A stretch of DNA of 64,000 nucleotides from Varroa destructor (lineage: Eukaryota > Arthropoda > Arachnida > Mesostigmata > Varroidae), in assembly GCF_002443255.2 (NCBI RefSeq), contig NW_019211458.1:36444165-36508164 (forward strand). Reading direction: 5' to 3'. Below the pieces are notes generated by a model. It did not search any database. It saw only the letters and a program-made list of their open reading frames with translations, and had not been told where the DNA came from. Below are positions 12,752 to 25,639 of the stretch, in pieces. Position 1 is the first letter of the stretch. Each line of letters begins with the position of its first letter. Made by a program: the position numbers and the translations under genes.

Positions 12752-15700
12752 AAACGTCTGACACCTATATAGCACGTCGCTGAAAAACGCAACATTCTGA
12801 GGAAGAAATCTTTCTCAAAAAATACATGTATTATTAAAATTGTATATTACCATATACAAGACTGATTGTAAGGACTTGTCAGATTGGTACCTAAACATTA
12901 ATTTATATACATATAACGAATGGAGTGAAAAACAATTATGTATATGTCAGGGCCTTAAACTATTTATTATTTTTATGCAGAACAGCTTAATATTTTACAA
13001 TTGTGTGAATGAAAAAAATAATAGTTACGCCTTTTGTGTATCCACCTGATTCGTTTATGCTGAACGTGCCATCTCCTAGAAAATCACAATAAAAATGTCT
13101 TTCATTTTGTCGCCACTGTCTAAATTAAAGATGAACGTTGGTCAACAAAAAACCAAACGTTCGGTTTTCATGTTCAATACATATAAGGATCAACCTTGTG
13201 CCTGCTTTGTGATTCCTCAGAGTTTCTCCAACGTTGTATCCTTGAAGAATTGTCAAACGCCCAAAAACGAAGGCTACCGCTAAAAGAGTCGCCAATACTC
13301 GCCGCTTATAATTCGTGTCTCCACCCATTTCAAAACAACGTACAAACAAGTTGAACAATGTTTTTATCGTTTATGTATACTGGAAGCAGTACCTTGCGCA
13401 TACTGCTTCTAGCTGCCTTGCGTGCCTATCAGCATAAGCGTTAAATATTGACTAACGTGATAAACTTTTCACGACGTATTAGAATTTAAACTGGTAAATT
13501 CCCTTCATCGGAGAACTTATGCTTTCTATGCCCCAGTGTTATTCATTGCTAAATTTTCCATTAGGCACCCGTTTCAGGCTATTACTCTTCCCATCTCAAA
13601 ATCTCAAATATTGTTCCCATATCGAAGCGGTACCCTGTCTTGAGATTTTTTGAAGACTCGAACTGGTAGTATCACAAGCAGGAGATGGGGACATGCCTAC
13701 CGCAAAACATTACTTCGAGCAGATAGACTTTGAAGAAACTGCCAATTTTGTATCTTAACAAAGTGTGATTTTAAATTATTAAAGTAGTTTATCGAACGCT
13801 GTTTGTATTACACCATAAACAGTTTTTGATTTGCAGGATTTTTTAAAAAATGTTTCTGTTTTTTTTGTCGCAGCGCCTACAGGAGCCACATGCGAAAGAT
13901 TTGCATCGAATAATTCTGCCGTAAAAGGCGCCCTTTCGAATTTTTTTCTAATTAATGTACGAATTTTTTCTGTGCACCAATATTATGTTTTAAAGGTTCT
14001 TCGATAGGCACAGAAGCCTATGACGGAATTAATCGCAAACGTAGAAGGTAGAAATTCATACGTATAGCTCAAGCGGGAAGTGGATCCCTTAGAATTCTAA
14101 GACCTTTACTTATCTTCTGTCAAATAGACATTCAATATAAGAAAGCAACGCGTTTATCTTCTGCCACATTAGCTTTTTTCTTTAGCCCTTATGTTTCGCG
14201 TTCTACGTTCGGTATCGTCGTTGGGCGTTCCATCGCACGACTGGCTTCCACACGAAATTAATGCCCGAGTTCTAATATAGACCACAATGTATCCCTAATA
14301 TTAGCAGGCAAACACGTTACCCGCTAAGTGATCACAAAAATTTGCAATTCTGATTTAGGTAAACGCAGCAATTAATCCCGTTATAATCTATGACTTGAAA
14401 TTTCAGAGCACGACCTGATTAGTCCTTAGCTATCCTTAGCTGCTTCCCAATTTAGATAACGAAAATACCAGAGTATCTCGAATCACTTCTTTATCAACCG
14501 TTTCGAGTCGGGGCGAACTTCGCTGAAACTAGACAGAGATCAAAATATCTACCACAGTATTGCGCTACACGAAATTTTACACTGCCTCACTTTCGCACTA
14601 TATTTTAACTGCCTATTTTGGATAGACGGTAATACGTCAGCGTTGTAAGTTTAAAATCTTTCTCCGTCGAAGTCCTCAAGGCGATAAATCTATATCGTAT
14701 GATTTGAACGTGTTAAACTTAATTAGGGTCTTAACAATTATGGCTTTACCTCGCGATTAGGGTACTACAATGCAGGAAAGACAGAAATGAAAGAAGCCTG
14801 TTTAAAGGGACGAACCACTTGGAAAAGCGCCAGACATGGCGAGGCGTCGCGAGGTATCCAATAAAGAGGAGACTTGCGAAGCCGATGTTCCAATCCGAAA
14901 TTTCGACAGCTATCGTTTTGTTAGCCTCAGGGTGAACATTTTCTGGAGATCTGTTGTAAATGGTAGTTACATGAATTTGTTTATCTGTTAATTATAGACT
15001 AAAATAAAAACCTTTACAGCAATATGGAAAAATGTACGGCATAGGCTACACGACCCACGTGCTTAATCCTCAGCTTAATTATGAATTCCAAATTGGATGA
15101 GAAATTCGAACAGGTGGATGCTTTGGAATTATATGTGAGCTTCAACCTATCTGAGGCCTTTTGCCATTAATAGATGTTACTGGCTTTTCTGTTGAATTTA
15201 CGAGGCTCAATATAAACGTATGCGCATGTAGGAAATAGTTTTAGAGCTTCCCAGAATTTCTTTCCATTTTTTATCGAATACACGTGGGCGCACGTGTCCC
15301 GTCTAGCTGAACAGATTCGCCGATTTTGTAAATTATTCTCCTTTCAACGTGACTGTCACCTATAAGTGACTAGCTAACCTTTGATACTGCCAGGTGATGC
15401 TAGCAACCATTCTTTTCGTGAACCTATTCCAGATTTAACAAAATAAGTTAACCCTAACAACTGTCCATTACAGAACTTGGAGCCACGATAAGCCACAATT
15501 TCAGACTTGTGATTCAACTAAACAAAGACCTGAAATTGCTACCTGCTCTGGGTATATAAAATGTAAACTTATGAAATACTTTCGTATTTATTAAACTTTA
15601 TGATTACCTTCAGAAGCAATAATCCAGTAATTTATTTAATAGGAATAGTTTTTGTTTGGCTCCGAAGCTACAGTTCTGCCGTACACAGCATATATACTTT

Positions 15701-16140
15701 AAGCTGTAGCAACATATTCTCCTCAGATATAGTGCCTATAATCTTCAGATTTAACTAAGCAAGCAAGAAGAAACTAGGCAAAAAACCGTTAGGTCAAAGG
15801 CATTTTTTATAATTACAAGGTATTTCGACTTCAGTAGTGTAAAGTCCTACAAGGCCCGGTCTGAAAGCTGACTACAAAGTGCACTGCGATTTAATGTCGT
15901 GTCTAACGCTAAAGACACATAGTGAATTACTTGACCTTTGAATCGACGCGCCACTTGTACTTTGCTTTCTACTCAATTTGTTTTCTAAGCTGTTTGGTTG
16001 CGTACAGCATTTTGGTTTTATTACGCACATGTCTGTTCTCTGTATAACATATAATTTTATGGAAAAGTTGGCGCTATAGAAACGGTGGTGTTTTCTATTT
16101 CTAAAGCCGCAGTTTTGTTGTAGAACCATGTGAAAACGTT
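12752..16140. other. Intergenic, no gene recognised
   Basis: Only short frames are present. One ATG-initiated frame from 14836 (MARRREVSNKEETCEADV...) runs about 50 codons and has a donor-like CAGG/GTGAAC at 14930, so a first exon is imaginable. No downstream exon was found, and I do not call a gene. Confidence 0.4.
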
Positions 16141-16144
16141 TACA

Positions 16145-16212
16145 GATTTAGGGTATTCAGTAGATAAGAACAGATAGGACACTTTGATCTTGGCTAAAAG
16201 GCCGAAGAGCTT
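16145..16212 (-). pseudogene. Truncated U2 snRNA pseudogene
   Basis: Read on the minus strand from 16212, the bases follow the first third of spliceosomal U2 snRNA: a stem-I segment TTCGGCCTTTTAGCC, then AAGATCAAAGTGT and CTATCTGTTCTTATC. The AAAGTG spelling matches the arthropod form as I remember it. The branch-point recognition sequence GTAGTA is replaced by GTCCTA, which would not pair with normal branch sites. After CTTATC the resemblance fades (stem IIa is not kept) and no Sm site follows in place. I read this as a 3'-truncated retro-pseudogene, a common fate of U2 transcripts. A functional U2 is not supported. Confidence 0.65.
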
Positions 16213-17080
16213 ACTGATTAACCGATACACTGGCCTGCTAATAGATTCTTGTTGGAGCTGCAACTGTTGCATTCTTAAACTTTGAAGTAGTCATATATGT
16301 ATATTAAAAAAGGAGTTTGCTAATCTGAACAAAGGGGTAGTTTTCAATACAGTGGGTTACTCTTATAGCAACGCAAGCGTCCGCGTTTAGTCATACTGGC
16401 AGCTCAACGGGTAAGTTATGTTCCCTGCAAAGAGATGAAAAGCAAATACTTTGTTCGGAACGAATTGCCCAACTATTACATTGGACCATGTCAATGAAGA
16501 CATGCTGTTCTGTATTCAAACCCAGTGCGAAATATCTTTACTACGAAAGGATCCGTCAGTCAGTCCATCATTAGATGTAATAACCTGCTGGCAAAGACAA
16601 GGTTGCTTCCAAACAGGGCGATGTAGTAAATTGAATTCATATACAAATCAAAAAAGGATAAGACACCGAATAGCTTTTATTACGTATCCTTGGGGCAATT
16701 GCTAATGATTAGATGCAGAATTCCATTTAGAGCAAAAGAGAAAAATTGACAAGCATAAAGCGTCGGGTTCGAGCCTTCCGTTCGAGATTTGTGATACTTT
16801 CACGCTGTTCCAATACGTAATATGCGTGATTATGTTTGGCTTTCACTTGTGAATTTTTCGCAAAAACCGACACCTGGCGGTACCGGTACAGCTAAACACC
16901 GATTACCCTCGAGGCAGAAGGGATCGTTTTAACTATCTTACGCGTAGAAAATGTCATTATATTCGCTTTAACCAAACGGAACGCTTGGCATCAGACTTAA
17001 GATGTCATTAATGGTGGGTTCGATACTACCGTCGCCTTCCTTATATTTCGAAAACTTGGTTTCGCATCAATTTTCCGGTC

Positions 17081-17107
17081 TTTCTTCTTCTTCTTCTTCT
17101 TCTTCTC
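17081..17107 (+). repeat. (TTC)n microsatellite
   Basis: About eight TTC units. On the minus strand this produces a run of arginines in an open frame, which is a by-product of the repeat and not a gene. Confidence 0.9.
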
Positions 17108-17109
17108 TG

Positions 17110-20100
17110 AAAACCACTTATATGTTTGCGGTACTCCTTACTAGTTATCGTTTCTAGGTCATCCCATACACCCCGCGATGATCGTTCGCGTCCTGACTTG
17201 GCTTCATATGTATGCATTAATAATGTACGCATCGTATTGGGACCTGTTTTATTGTGCTTTATTGTTTTCATTGGTAGGTATTACAACAAGTTACTTGCTT
17301 CTTGCTATAGTCAACTTTCCCAAGATTTCAACGGCAATGGCTAATATGCATATGAAGTTTGTTCGCACGCACTGCATTTATCTAGGCTATCTCCGAAGTT
17401 CTGTCCGAGAACAATGTTCTCCTGAAAAATACATTCGGGGATACGGTTAGAAAAAGAACCTTTGTTTGTAGGGGAAAGTCGATAAAGTAGACTTCATTGA
17501 GTCTCACAAAGAATCTATGCTGTTAATCTTTCCGCAGAGATCCCATAAAAAAGGCTTTAGTGCTCTTAATAAAACTGGTAATAGCTTCGGCATACTTGTT
17601 GCGGTCAACAATCACACGGAGATATATTTACAGATTGAAATTCTGGTTATGTCAATCAGTCAACCAATTATTGGATTCTTATTTTACCACTATTTGATTT
17701 GAGCTCCTTTTAAACGAAGAATTAATTTTCTAGAAAACTTTATAACGATGACTGCTGATATCATGTATGGCTACAAGCCGACTGTGACCAGTTGCACAGC
17801 CTTTTGAAATGAACTCTTGTTCTATAGCTTCGTTTGGTTTCTTTAAAAACTAGGTTATGGAACACCTTTGAGCTACACTTAGCGATAGATATTTACAGAT
17901 AGATGTCAAAAATCTCATTAAAATCTGCGCCCCAAGGATTTTACTTATATTTTTAGATAGCCTAACAACTACACTTATTCTACCAGTATATGTACTCATA
18001 CGTAAAATTAGTCGAATGATTTTGAACTTGAAGCCTACAACTTGTGTCAAGCCCCAGACTTTTATCTTTATGACGTGTATGAACATCTTTGCTGGAGGCA
18101 AACTGCAGTGATAATAAGACAGCTCAAATCGTATAACCTTTTTTTACATTCTGCCATAGGAAAAAAGCACCGAAAACACCAACCGAACATCGAATTAATA
18201 CAATATAATAAAATTTTCGATTGGACCTTGGATTCGGTAAGGAAACCCTGGCATTGCTAAACTGCTTCCTATCCGTGACCGAAATCTATTGACTGGGTTT
18301 CAAAGCAAATAAACGAACGAGGTACAGGAACGCGCGGATCATATTGGGCATTAATTTGACCACGTGGGGAATACAGGTTCGTTCTCTTTCAGCTAAACGG
18401 CAAACAATTTTATCCAGTTGTACCACTTAACTATATAGATGATCTTATATTATACAAAATTTTCCCAACAGATAGAAAAAAGTGACTTGACATAGTAAGA
18501 GTCGCGCTTTTACATCTGTACTGTAAGTGAGTGAAACAGAAACGGCAGTAGAAAAATTATTTAAGTGAATAAAGTAAAAAATATAGCGTCCTTTGGAATA
18601 TATTATACTGGGCTGCGTCCCTTTTTGTCTCCAAATTAAATGCCACTCTTTCTCCATATAAAGAGTCTGGCATCTCCAAAACGGTATTCGAGTACACAGA
18701 AAAAAAAAGCTAGAAAGACAATTGCGATTGAATAGAACCAATATCTAAATAAGCTTCTGTATAACAGCGGACTTCTGTGCGTGTGACAATGACCAGCTGC
18801 AGTTTTCGAGGAAACTCGTCCAATCGTTTATTTACCTACTAAATACATGCACATTTTCTGCTTTCTTTAAAAAATGAGCAGGAGTACTTCAGAGGTACAA
18901 TTTACGAATTTTAGAGGACCAAAAATTCCGCGCTTACATGGAATTAGATTGACAGAGTAAATGGGTTAAAACTAACAATGGATATTCCTTTGTTCAAATC
19001 AGGAAATAATTGATGGCAATGAGGTATGGTCTTGTTATCACGTAACCAGGTTCGATAGCCGTGTCAACAGTCCATGAGTCTCTGGATGGATGCGGGCTGC
19101 ATTTACTGGTTCATTTTTAGCGGTATCTCATAGTAACAAATGTTCCTAATATCCATTGCTAATACCACCTTCATCATCTTACAACCGAACCTATTTGATT
19201 TCTTTTCCAGGCGGCGTCATATTCTCGCCCAGAACGTTTCCGACTGGCAATAAAGATTAAACCATACCTCTCCTATAGCTACCCTACGCTTCACTTTTTC
19301 GCGCCTTAAATTTTGCGGATTGCGCACGGAGTATATGATACGCATTTCTACTAGGTGACTTGGGACCAATCTTTGCACATGTTTTTAATATTTGTGTTAT
19401 AATGTTGTGACGCGCTACACCTGGTCAGTTGGTCAACAGAGTTTCTCGACTAGGAGTTCTTGCTTTGTGAAAAGCTTCTATAATTGTGGCAAGGCGTTCT
19501 TGTTTGTTGAATCCCGATATCTGGTTACCGTTGCACTGGTTCCGATTTGAAGACATTTCCGCCATTCACATATAGCGATTCCACTTAAGACTAATCTCTG
19601 GTAAATTTCCGCACCGCTGTAATCTCCGAGAAGCAAAAACTTGGCCAGCGAGCGTTGACTGTTGAAATTAAAAGATGTTTCTCGTTTTCAATTTATTTAC
19701 CCTAGAGTAAGGTCAACCGGTTTTTCTAGATGACTGGAGTTTTTATCAGTTGATTTCCGCCCATGAACCGTGCATCGTTCAATAGCTATTCAATCTCGAA
19801 GTCTGTCAGGCTTGTTTGTAACAGTCAAATATTTAAACGTATTGAGATACAACCCCTCCTAATAAAGGCATTCCGCGCTAGTAGATAAGAAATACAAGGT
19901 GTACTACAATGTGTACACAATTTGAATGAACAACTTTAATTTTTATTTACGTAAGAATAATATTTAATTTTGAAAGGAATCCACATAAAATATATAGCTT
20001 TTCCTCCAGCCGCAAACGGGCAAAATTATTATTGTTTTACATAATAAATGGGATAATAGACTGAGTAGATTATAACGTGTTGATAATAATGGACTATCAA

Positions 20101-22800
20101 CCTATAAACCCTAACAAACATTCCATTTGATGTTGTGGTACATTTTTACTCAGTTACGGATTTAAAGTCCCCAGTGTCGTCGGTTCCTCCAGCGCAGATT
20201 TTATCTGTAAGGAATCTTCACGAGAAATAGTACCCCCTCGTCCGATCCAGCTCTTTGGGTGATTCTCGTCAAGACACACACTTACATAACAATGATAATG
20301 TGCAGGTGTTTCATTCTGTTGAAAATAACACTTACCATCTTAACCGAAAGCGTCATAAAGACGTGGCACAATTAACTTTTTACATAAACACAGCTCATCG
20401 GCTCTAGGCGCTGCACAATCAAAAGATAATGGTCAAATTAATCCTTTGCTCAAAATGCTGCGCCACACTGTAAGTTCTGGTGAATTTGCAAACCGTTTTT
20501 GCGTAACGTGTGAAGCTGAAGTTACTCAATAAGGGCAATAATGTTGATTAATTGTGTCGCGAAATTTGGATGTAGCTTCATCGCTTCAAACAATCTTTCC
20601 GAAGGCTCTTTATATATAAATATCTTTATTGATAACATGTTCGATTGCTAAAATGTAACTTTTACGCTTACAACATTTTCAAATGTATGACTTGCTGATG
20701 TCAAGCTCACGACTTGATTGTCTCATAGATTTTGAAGATCTTTCGCTATAACTTTCTAGTATTTACTCTTACCTAATAGAGCTCATATATATTCTTAGTT
20801 TCAAAACGTTATCTAGTTAGTTTCATACGTTTCAAACTTATTTTCTGTCCAATTAATTGTAGGTAGATCTGTTTAACTCTTCTTATGATATTGTCTTCGT
20901 ACTTCTGCTGCATTCTTATCCACCCTATATTTTTTTGAAATCAACTTTCTTTATTCAAAATTTAATATCGGTCCACTTATTATTTTCAATTTATCACTTG
21001 CTGAGCAAATAATAATTACAATATTATGACCCGTTTAATAGTGCATACGTTTTTTTGGTATACCCTATATATATTTGTAAACGCTAAAAGGACACTCACA
21101 TTACATATAGTTTTCGTAAGCGACACATCGAGTTTGCAAGGTTAATTTTTGTGGCTCAATAACTTCTTGCATGCAAAAGTTATACTTTGGTCACAACATT
21201 TAAAACAACTTATCTCATAATATACGAGAATATACAGAGAAATTCATGGAAGGCTTCGAAAAGTCGACAAATAGCGAGGGCAGACCGATAGCCATACAAA
21301 TGGCTAATACATTGTGTCCCAGTCGTATGCCCTAAATAAGCTTAACGCTTGTGATTAATCACTTCGCTAATAGCTTTGAGACGACTGATACGATACCCCA
21401 GATGGTAGTATGACTAATTCACTATCGTTTGTCACACGAATTCCGCTACGAAACTAAATTAACGCAAATAATTATGTTACCTACTAAGATCCAATAGATT
21501 GATCATATTCTATAACAATGCCATGATTGAAATTAATAGTTAATACAGTGTGGAAGTTTTTGTAACATTTGGATTGAGGTGGCGCGGCACACCACTGCAC
21601 CTTCTTATGACTTACAGAGATCACGACTACAAGTCTACGCGTAGTATTTCCCGAGGCCGGTCCTCCAGTAATAACAGATTTCTATCGAGCTATTGACATA
21701 TCTCTATTGACTAACCGCTATCAGTAGTATACTGTCCGAAGTGTCGATGCAAGACACATACCCAGAAGACTGTTATTTAATATCTAACAGCACTGAATAT
21801 CTTTGTGTGGCACATTCGCCGAAAATGCTATTGTTACCTCAGATTAGTAATAAGTAGTTTGTGATGGAGCGCATTATAGTTGAAAGAAAGGCAACCGTGC
21901 GAAAGATCCTCCAAGCTATCAAGAACATGGAAATCAACAAGGCAGAACATCTGAAATGACTACCTCAAAGGCGCTCTTGTTCCGATCTTAAGCAGAACTG
22001 CACCCTTTAAAGGTGCCTACGTGTTGGTCCTGTGTCCCTACACTGAAAAGGTGCTTTTCGATTGATGATTTCCCAAAGCCAAAAGAAGGCAACCATATGT
22101 TACACTCGTCGTGGAGTGAAATCCACAAAAGTATTGCTAAAAGTTGTTCAACATTTTTCCGAAATTAATATACTTTCCGTCTTTTCAGAAAGCAAGAAAG
22201 GTATGCTAAGAAAACGATAGGGATCTTTACCAAGTAATTGACTCCTTCCTAAGGCATGCTCAGGATCATTATCTCATGCCAAAAAATCGACTACTTCATT
22301 TTTTTCTGATATCCCACTGCCCCCCAAAAATTTGAGATTTCGCTTTAGAGCGTAGGCAATCGACGTCCTCTCTGAATGTTTTAGAAAGTGGGAGCAAAAG
22401 TTCGGTTAATTGCTAGGTTTTAAAAAGAGTGATGCCTTCACCTCAACAAATACGCACTCAATTTTTGTAGAGTTTCCTTGATCCATTCCGGCCTCAACTC
22501 AACTACTAATAAATGTTGTTGTTACCTGTTACGATTCTTATAAAGGAATCCCATTGGATCTACTGTGGATCTGATATATATTTTTCTTTATTAACTCCGA
22601 TTCATGTTGCCTGGGACGCCTTGCTAACGCCCCAAGGAGCCAGTACTTCCATGCCAACGGATGCCTCCGTTCTAGCCTCTAACCCACACTTTAACCCCTA
22701 CCGAAACCGTATTTTGCTGATACCGAAGAGTTCAACTCAGCAAAAACGAGCAACATGACGGTAAAAATGAAGCCACTGATGGGTGCACTGTCTGTTACAC
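17110..22800. other. Intergenic, no gene recognised
   Basis: Open frames at 17126-17450, 17517-17702, 17850-18101 and 18445-18741 lack recognisable domains or splice partners. Between 18.8 and 22.5 kb there is almost no frame above 60 codons. A short lysine-rich frame near 21864-21959 (MERIIVERKATVRKILQ) was noted but not assigned. Confidence 0.5.
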
Positions 22801-22830
22801 AGTGAATACGTATTGGGTTGCACGTAGGAT

Positions 22831-22913
22831 GGTAGCTCTGTAGGTAACGGATATGCAATGGCGAGACTGTCATAATGCTTTTTTGTGGCACAGAGTAACC
22901 TAGGTTCGAGTCC
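22831..22913 (+). pseudogene. tRNA-like relic (tRNA pseudogene or SINE head)
   Basis: TAGCTCTGTAGG at 22833-22844 is close to the Pol III A box, and GGTTCGAGTCC at 22903-22913 fits the B-box consensus exactly. A CTGTCATAATG segment lies between them where an anticodon arm would be. The A-to-B distance is longer than in most tRNAs and the sequences outside do not pair as an acceptor stem, so this is not a functional tRNA. A tRNA-derived SINE head or an old tRNA pseudogene fits best. Confidence 0.4.
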
Positions 22914-22929
22914 TGACATAGACACAGTT

Positions 22930-25330
22930 TATTTTGCACTGACAGCTAGTCGTTCGATATAATGCTCTATCGCAGTGCTGCACATAAAATTCGAAACATT
23001 TAGGTTAGATACAAGACAGTGTTGAATACTATATAAAAAAAAAACATAATGATTTGCCATAAATAGAAAACCCGCTGGAAACGGACATTTCTGACTACGG
23101 TATATGACATGTAATGTTTTGTTTACCTAATTGAGAACTTACATACAACAATAGGATGAAATCGCTTTGCGCTTCTTGTTTAAACCGAAGTCACCTTGAC
23201 AGTAATGATAATCTGGTAAATTATTTAATGTCAGCTGTTGTTCCGATCATTATAAATACGTGCTTTTCTTATACGTTTACCATTTATACCCTTCAGCGGC
23301 TAGTTCCACCACTGCAATGGTAAGCTGCCACCTGATAGTCGGACAAGCAAATCAGCTTCCGCTTACGGTGTTTTAACTACGCTTTGTTTCAATATATGGA
23401 CGTGTAGTATGAAATACACGGAGCCGATTTCGAGATTTTTTAAGTAAAAGCTTGAATAGAATAGGATAAAGACCATCCAAGAGAAACGCGGTGAGCCGTG
23501 CTGGTGGTTGCGCTTCGCAACGATTTTGCCGTTGGAGGATGACATCCGCTGTTTCTTGGCATTTGTACCAGTTGAAGGGCATCATAGAGGCTGGTCACTA
23601 GCCACGAAACTAAACTAAAACGTTTATTTAATTTAAAAAAAAAGTGACAATTATTTTGAATAAAAAAAAATTAATTAGGCAGATATAAATAGAAATAAAT
23701 GCGGTACAGGTTTTGACATCCCCTTTGGAGGTCACTCAAAGATTTTGTTACGGCAGGCGGTATTTCGATTTCGCCTTCAAAATCGCAATTGAACACACAC
23801 AACCATGCTAGAATTGACACTTAATTGAAACTCAAATATCTGAATTTTCTCGTTTATGTAAAGGAAAACTCCTTTGAAGGGTTACTGCGCATCGATATCT
23901 GGTTGAGATATTTACAGGGAGTTTGTTCCTTCCTAAACCGATGGTCTAACCGGTACTAAGAAATAAAAAAAAACTGCTTATTTCTGTTTTTAACGCCAGT
24001 TGAATATGTACTATAGTTGCCATAGCTGTTGCTACTAGATAGGCTGTTGATACGTGCTACATTCGGCACTCAATTTGTCTGAAGTTTTTAGCAAGGTGCC
24101 ATCGAGAAATATAAAAATCTCTTGATTGCACATTTCTACAAAAAGCACTACGTGCTCGACCTACAAAATCATTGGCTGAACATTTATTTTTGAGGGAGTC
24201 GAGCAGAAAAAGGGCTAAAAGCCTGAAATTCGAATAATGAATGTAAATAATTTCCATTTATCTATCTTGTGGTATTTCAGACAGTCCGTATCGGCAACAC
24301 GGCTACTGTCACCAGCAATGTACGCTATAATTCTAAAATCCTTTAACATATTTTCCATAACCAAGCTAAAACTGATTGGCTAAACCATGCACCTTTATCC
24401 GTGGACAAACTAAAACCACGGAAAGACCCATAAGAAGCTCATCTACGCGGAGAGCGAAGACACTTGACACCAAACTCAAAATAATGTCTTCCTTTGTATT
24501 AAAAGGTGTTTTTGAGCTGACTTGACGTTCTGGGTTGAACTAAGAATATGCGCTCCTCGATTTTTCAAATCGTGAAATTAGTGAAAGAGAATAGTCAGAC
24601 TTACCCAATTGAGATGTACTTGTCAGTCATATTCAATAAGTAAGCAAAATGAGAAACGTTTCGAACACAAGTTTTCGTGGCAGATTACATCTAAATAATT
24701 TTTATTTTAGTCAGCTTGACCAGAAGAGCTTCCTTGATATCTATACAGATTTATATGCTAGTAGTTTAGTTACCGACTTACAATCGGAGCACACTGAAGT
24801 TTATGTGATTAAGCATAAGTACGAACTTGGCTACCTACAGCCAAGTAGTGTGACAAATAAAAACAATTCTTCCTATAGTTGTTCATGCTGAACTCAAAAA
24901 AAGTATCCGTTCTTCCTAACGTAGTTTCTTTCGAAACTTTCGACACCAACCTCCCCCCGTAGATTTTTGAATATGATAAGTATGTTGCATTTAAAGATTA
25001 TGTTTCAGTACAGGAAAAGGCGATCCCACATAGTGGGAACCTTGTGGCGACACATTTGTATACTGCAAATTATACAGCTCAACATCTGTTAAATCAGTGC
25101 CTTATTGACTCTGAACTACGTCTCGCCATTCCTAAATGCTTATCATACAACTGGTACATAAAAATGTTTCTAACTCTCACAGAGTTTTTATTATTTTTGA
25201 ACTTAGCCTAACTGGACCCATATAGAAGACGCACAACCTGAGGTGGAACGAGATATGAAGTGAAAGAACAAACAATGAAACTGCCAAGCGGGAAGCAAAA
25301 CACACATTACACACAGTGTTAGTACATTGA
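22930..25330. other. Intergenic, no gene recognised
   Basis: No supported gene or repeat. The open frames at 23363-23585, 24057-24257 and 24649-24891 show no domain. Confidence 0.5.
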
Positions 25331-25332
25331 TT

Positions 25333-25406
25333 GCTTCTCTCTTTAGGTCCAGCTAACTGTAAATTGAATTCTACAATTTACAGTTAGCTGGAGCTAAAGA
25401 GGAAGC
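25333..25406. repeat. Long hairpin (inverted repeat, about 33-base arms)
   Basis: The left arm at 25333-25366 and right arm at 25374-25406 are reverse complements apart from one mismatch and one inserted dinucleotide, separated by a 7-base loop. The 21 bases next to the loop (around TCCAGCTAACTGTAAATTG) pair perfectly. It lies 124 bases before an assembly gap. It could be a foldback element, an RNA hairpin, or an assembly or read artefact near the gap. Confidence 0.85.
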
Positions 25407-25529
25407 TATGCTTCTATTTCTGTTCCATTGCAATAGAAAATGCATACGCGAAAAATGGTGTCATCGGAAATCCTGCGAAAAATTTGTCATCGAAGTTCAT
25501 TTTCATTGCTAAGAGGAAATTCTAATACT

Positions 25530-25629
25530 NNNNNNNNNNNNNNNNNNNNNNNNNNNNNNNNNNNNNNNNNNNNNNNNNNNNNNNNNNNNNNNNNNNNNNN
25601 NNNNNNNNNNNNNNNNNNNNNNNNNNNNN
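25530..25629. other. Assembly gap (100 N)
   Basis: Exactly 100 N, a conventional placeholder length, so the true size is unknown. A (TA)n tract resumes right after it, which suggests a simple repeat broke the assembly. Confidence 0.99.
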
Positions 25630-25639
25630 TATATATATA

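Noticed and set aside
16395..16470. tRNA-like CAGCTCAACGGGTAAG motif
   Set aside because: The would-be B box (TTGTTCGGAAC) departs too far from consensus and no cloverleaf can be drawn.
17041..17271. Arginine-run protein frame on minus
   Set aside because: The arginine run is the translation of a (TTC)n microsatellite; there is no other coding evidence.
20711..20800. Resemblance to U5 snRNA around ATCTTTCGC
   Set aside because: Only about nine contiguous bases match, and the invariant CGCCTTTTAC loop is not kept.
21864..22200. Possible transposase frame with MERIIVERKATVRKILQ and FSIDDFPK
   Set aside because: The two segments are in different frames and no catalytic motif or terminal repeat could be seen.
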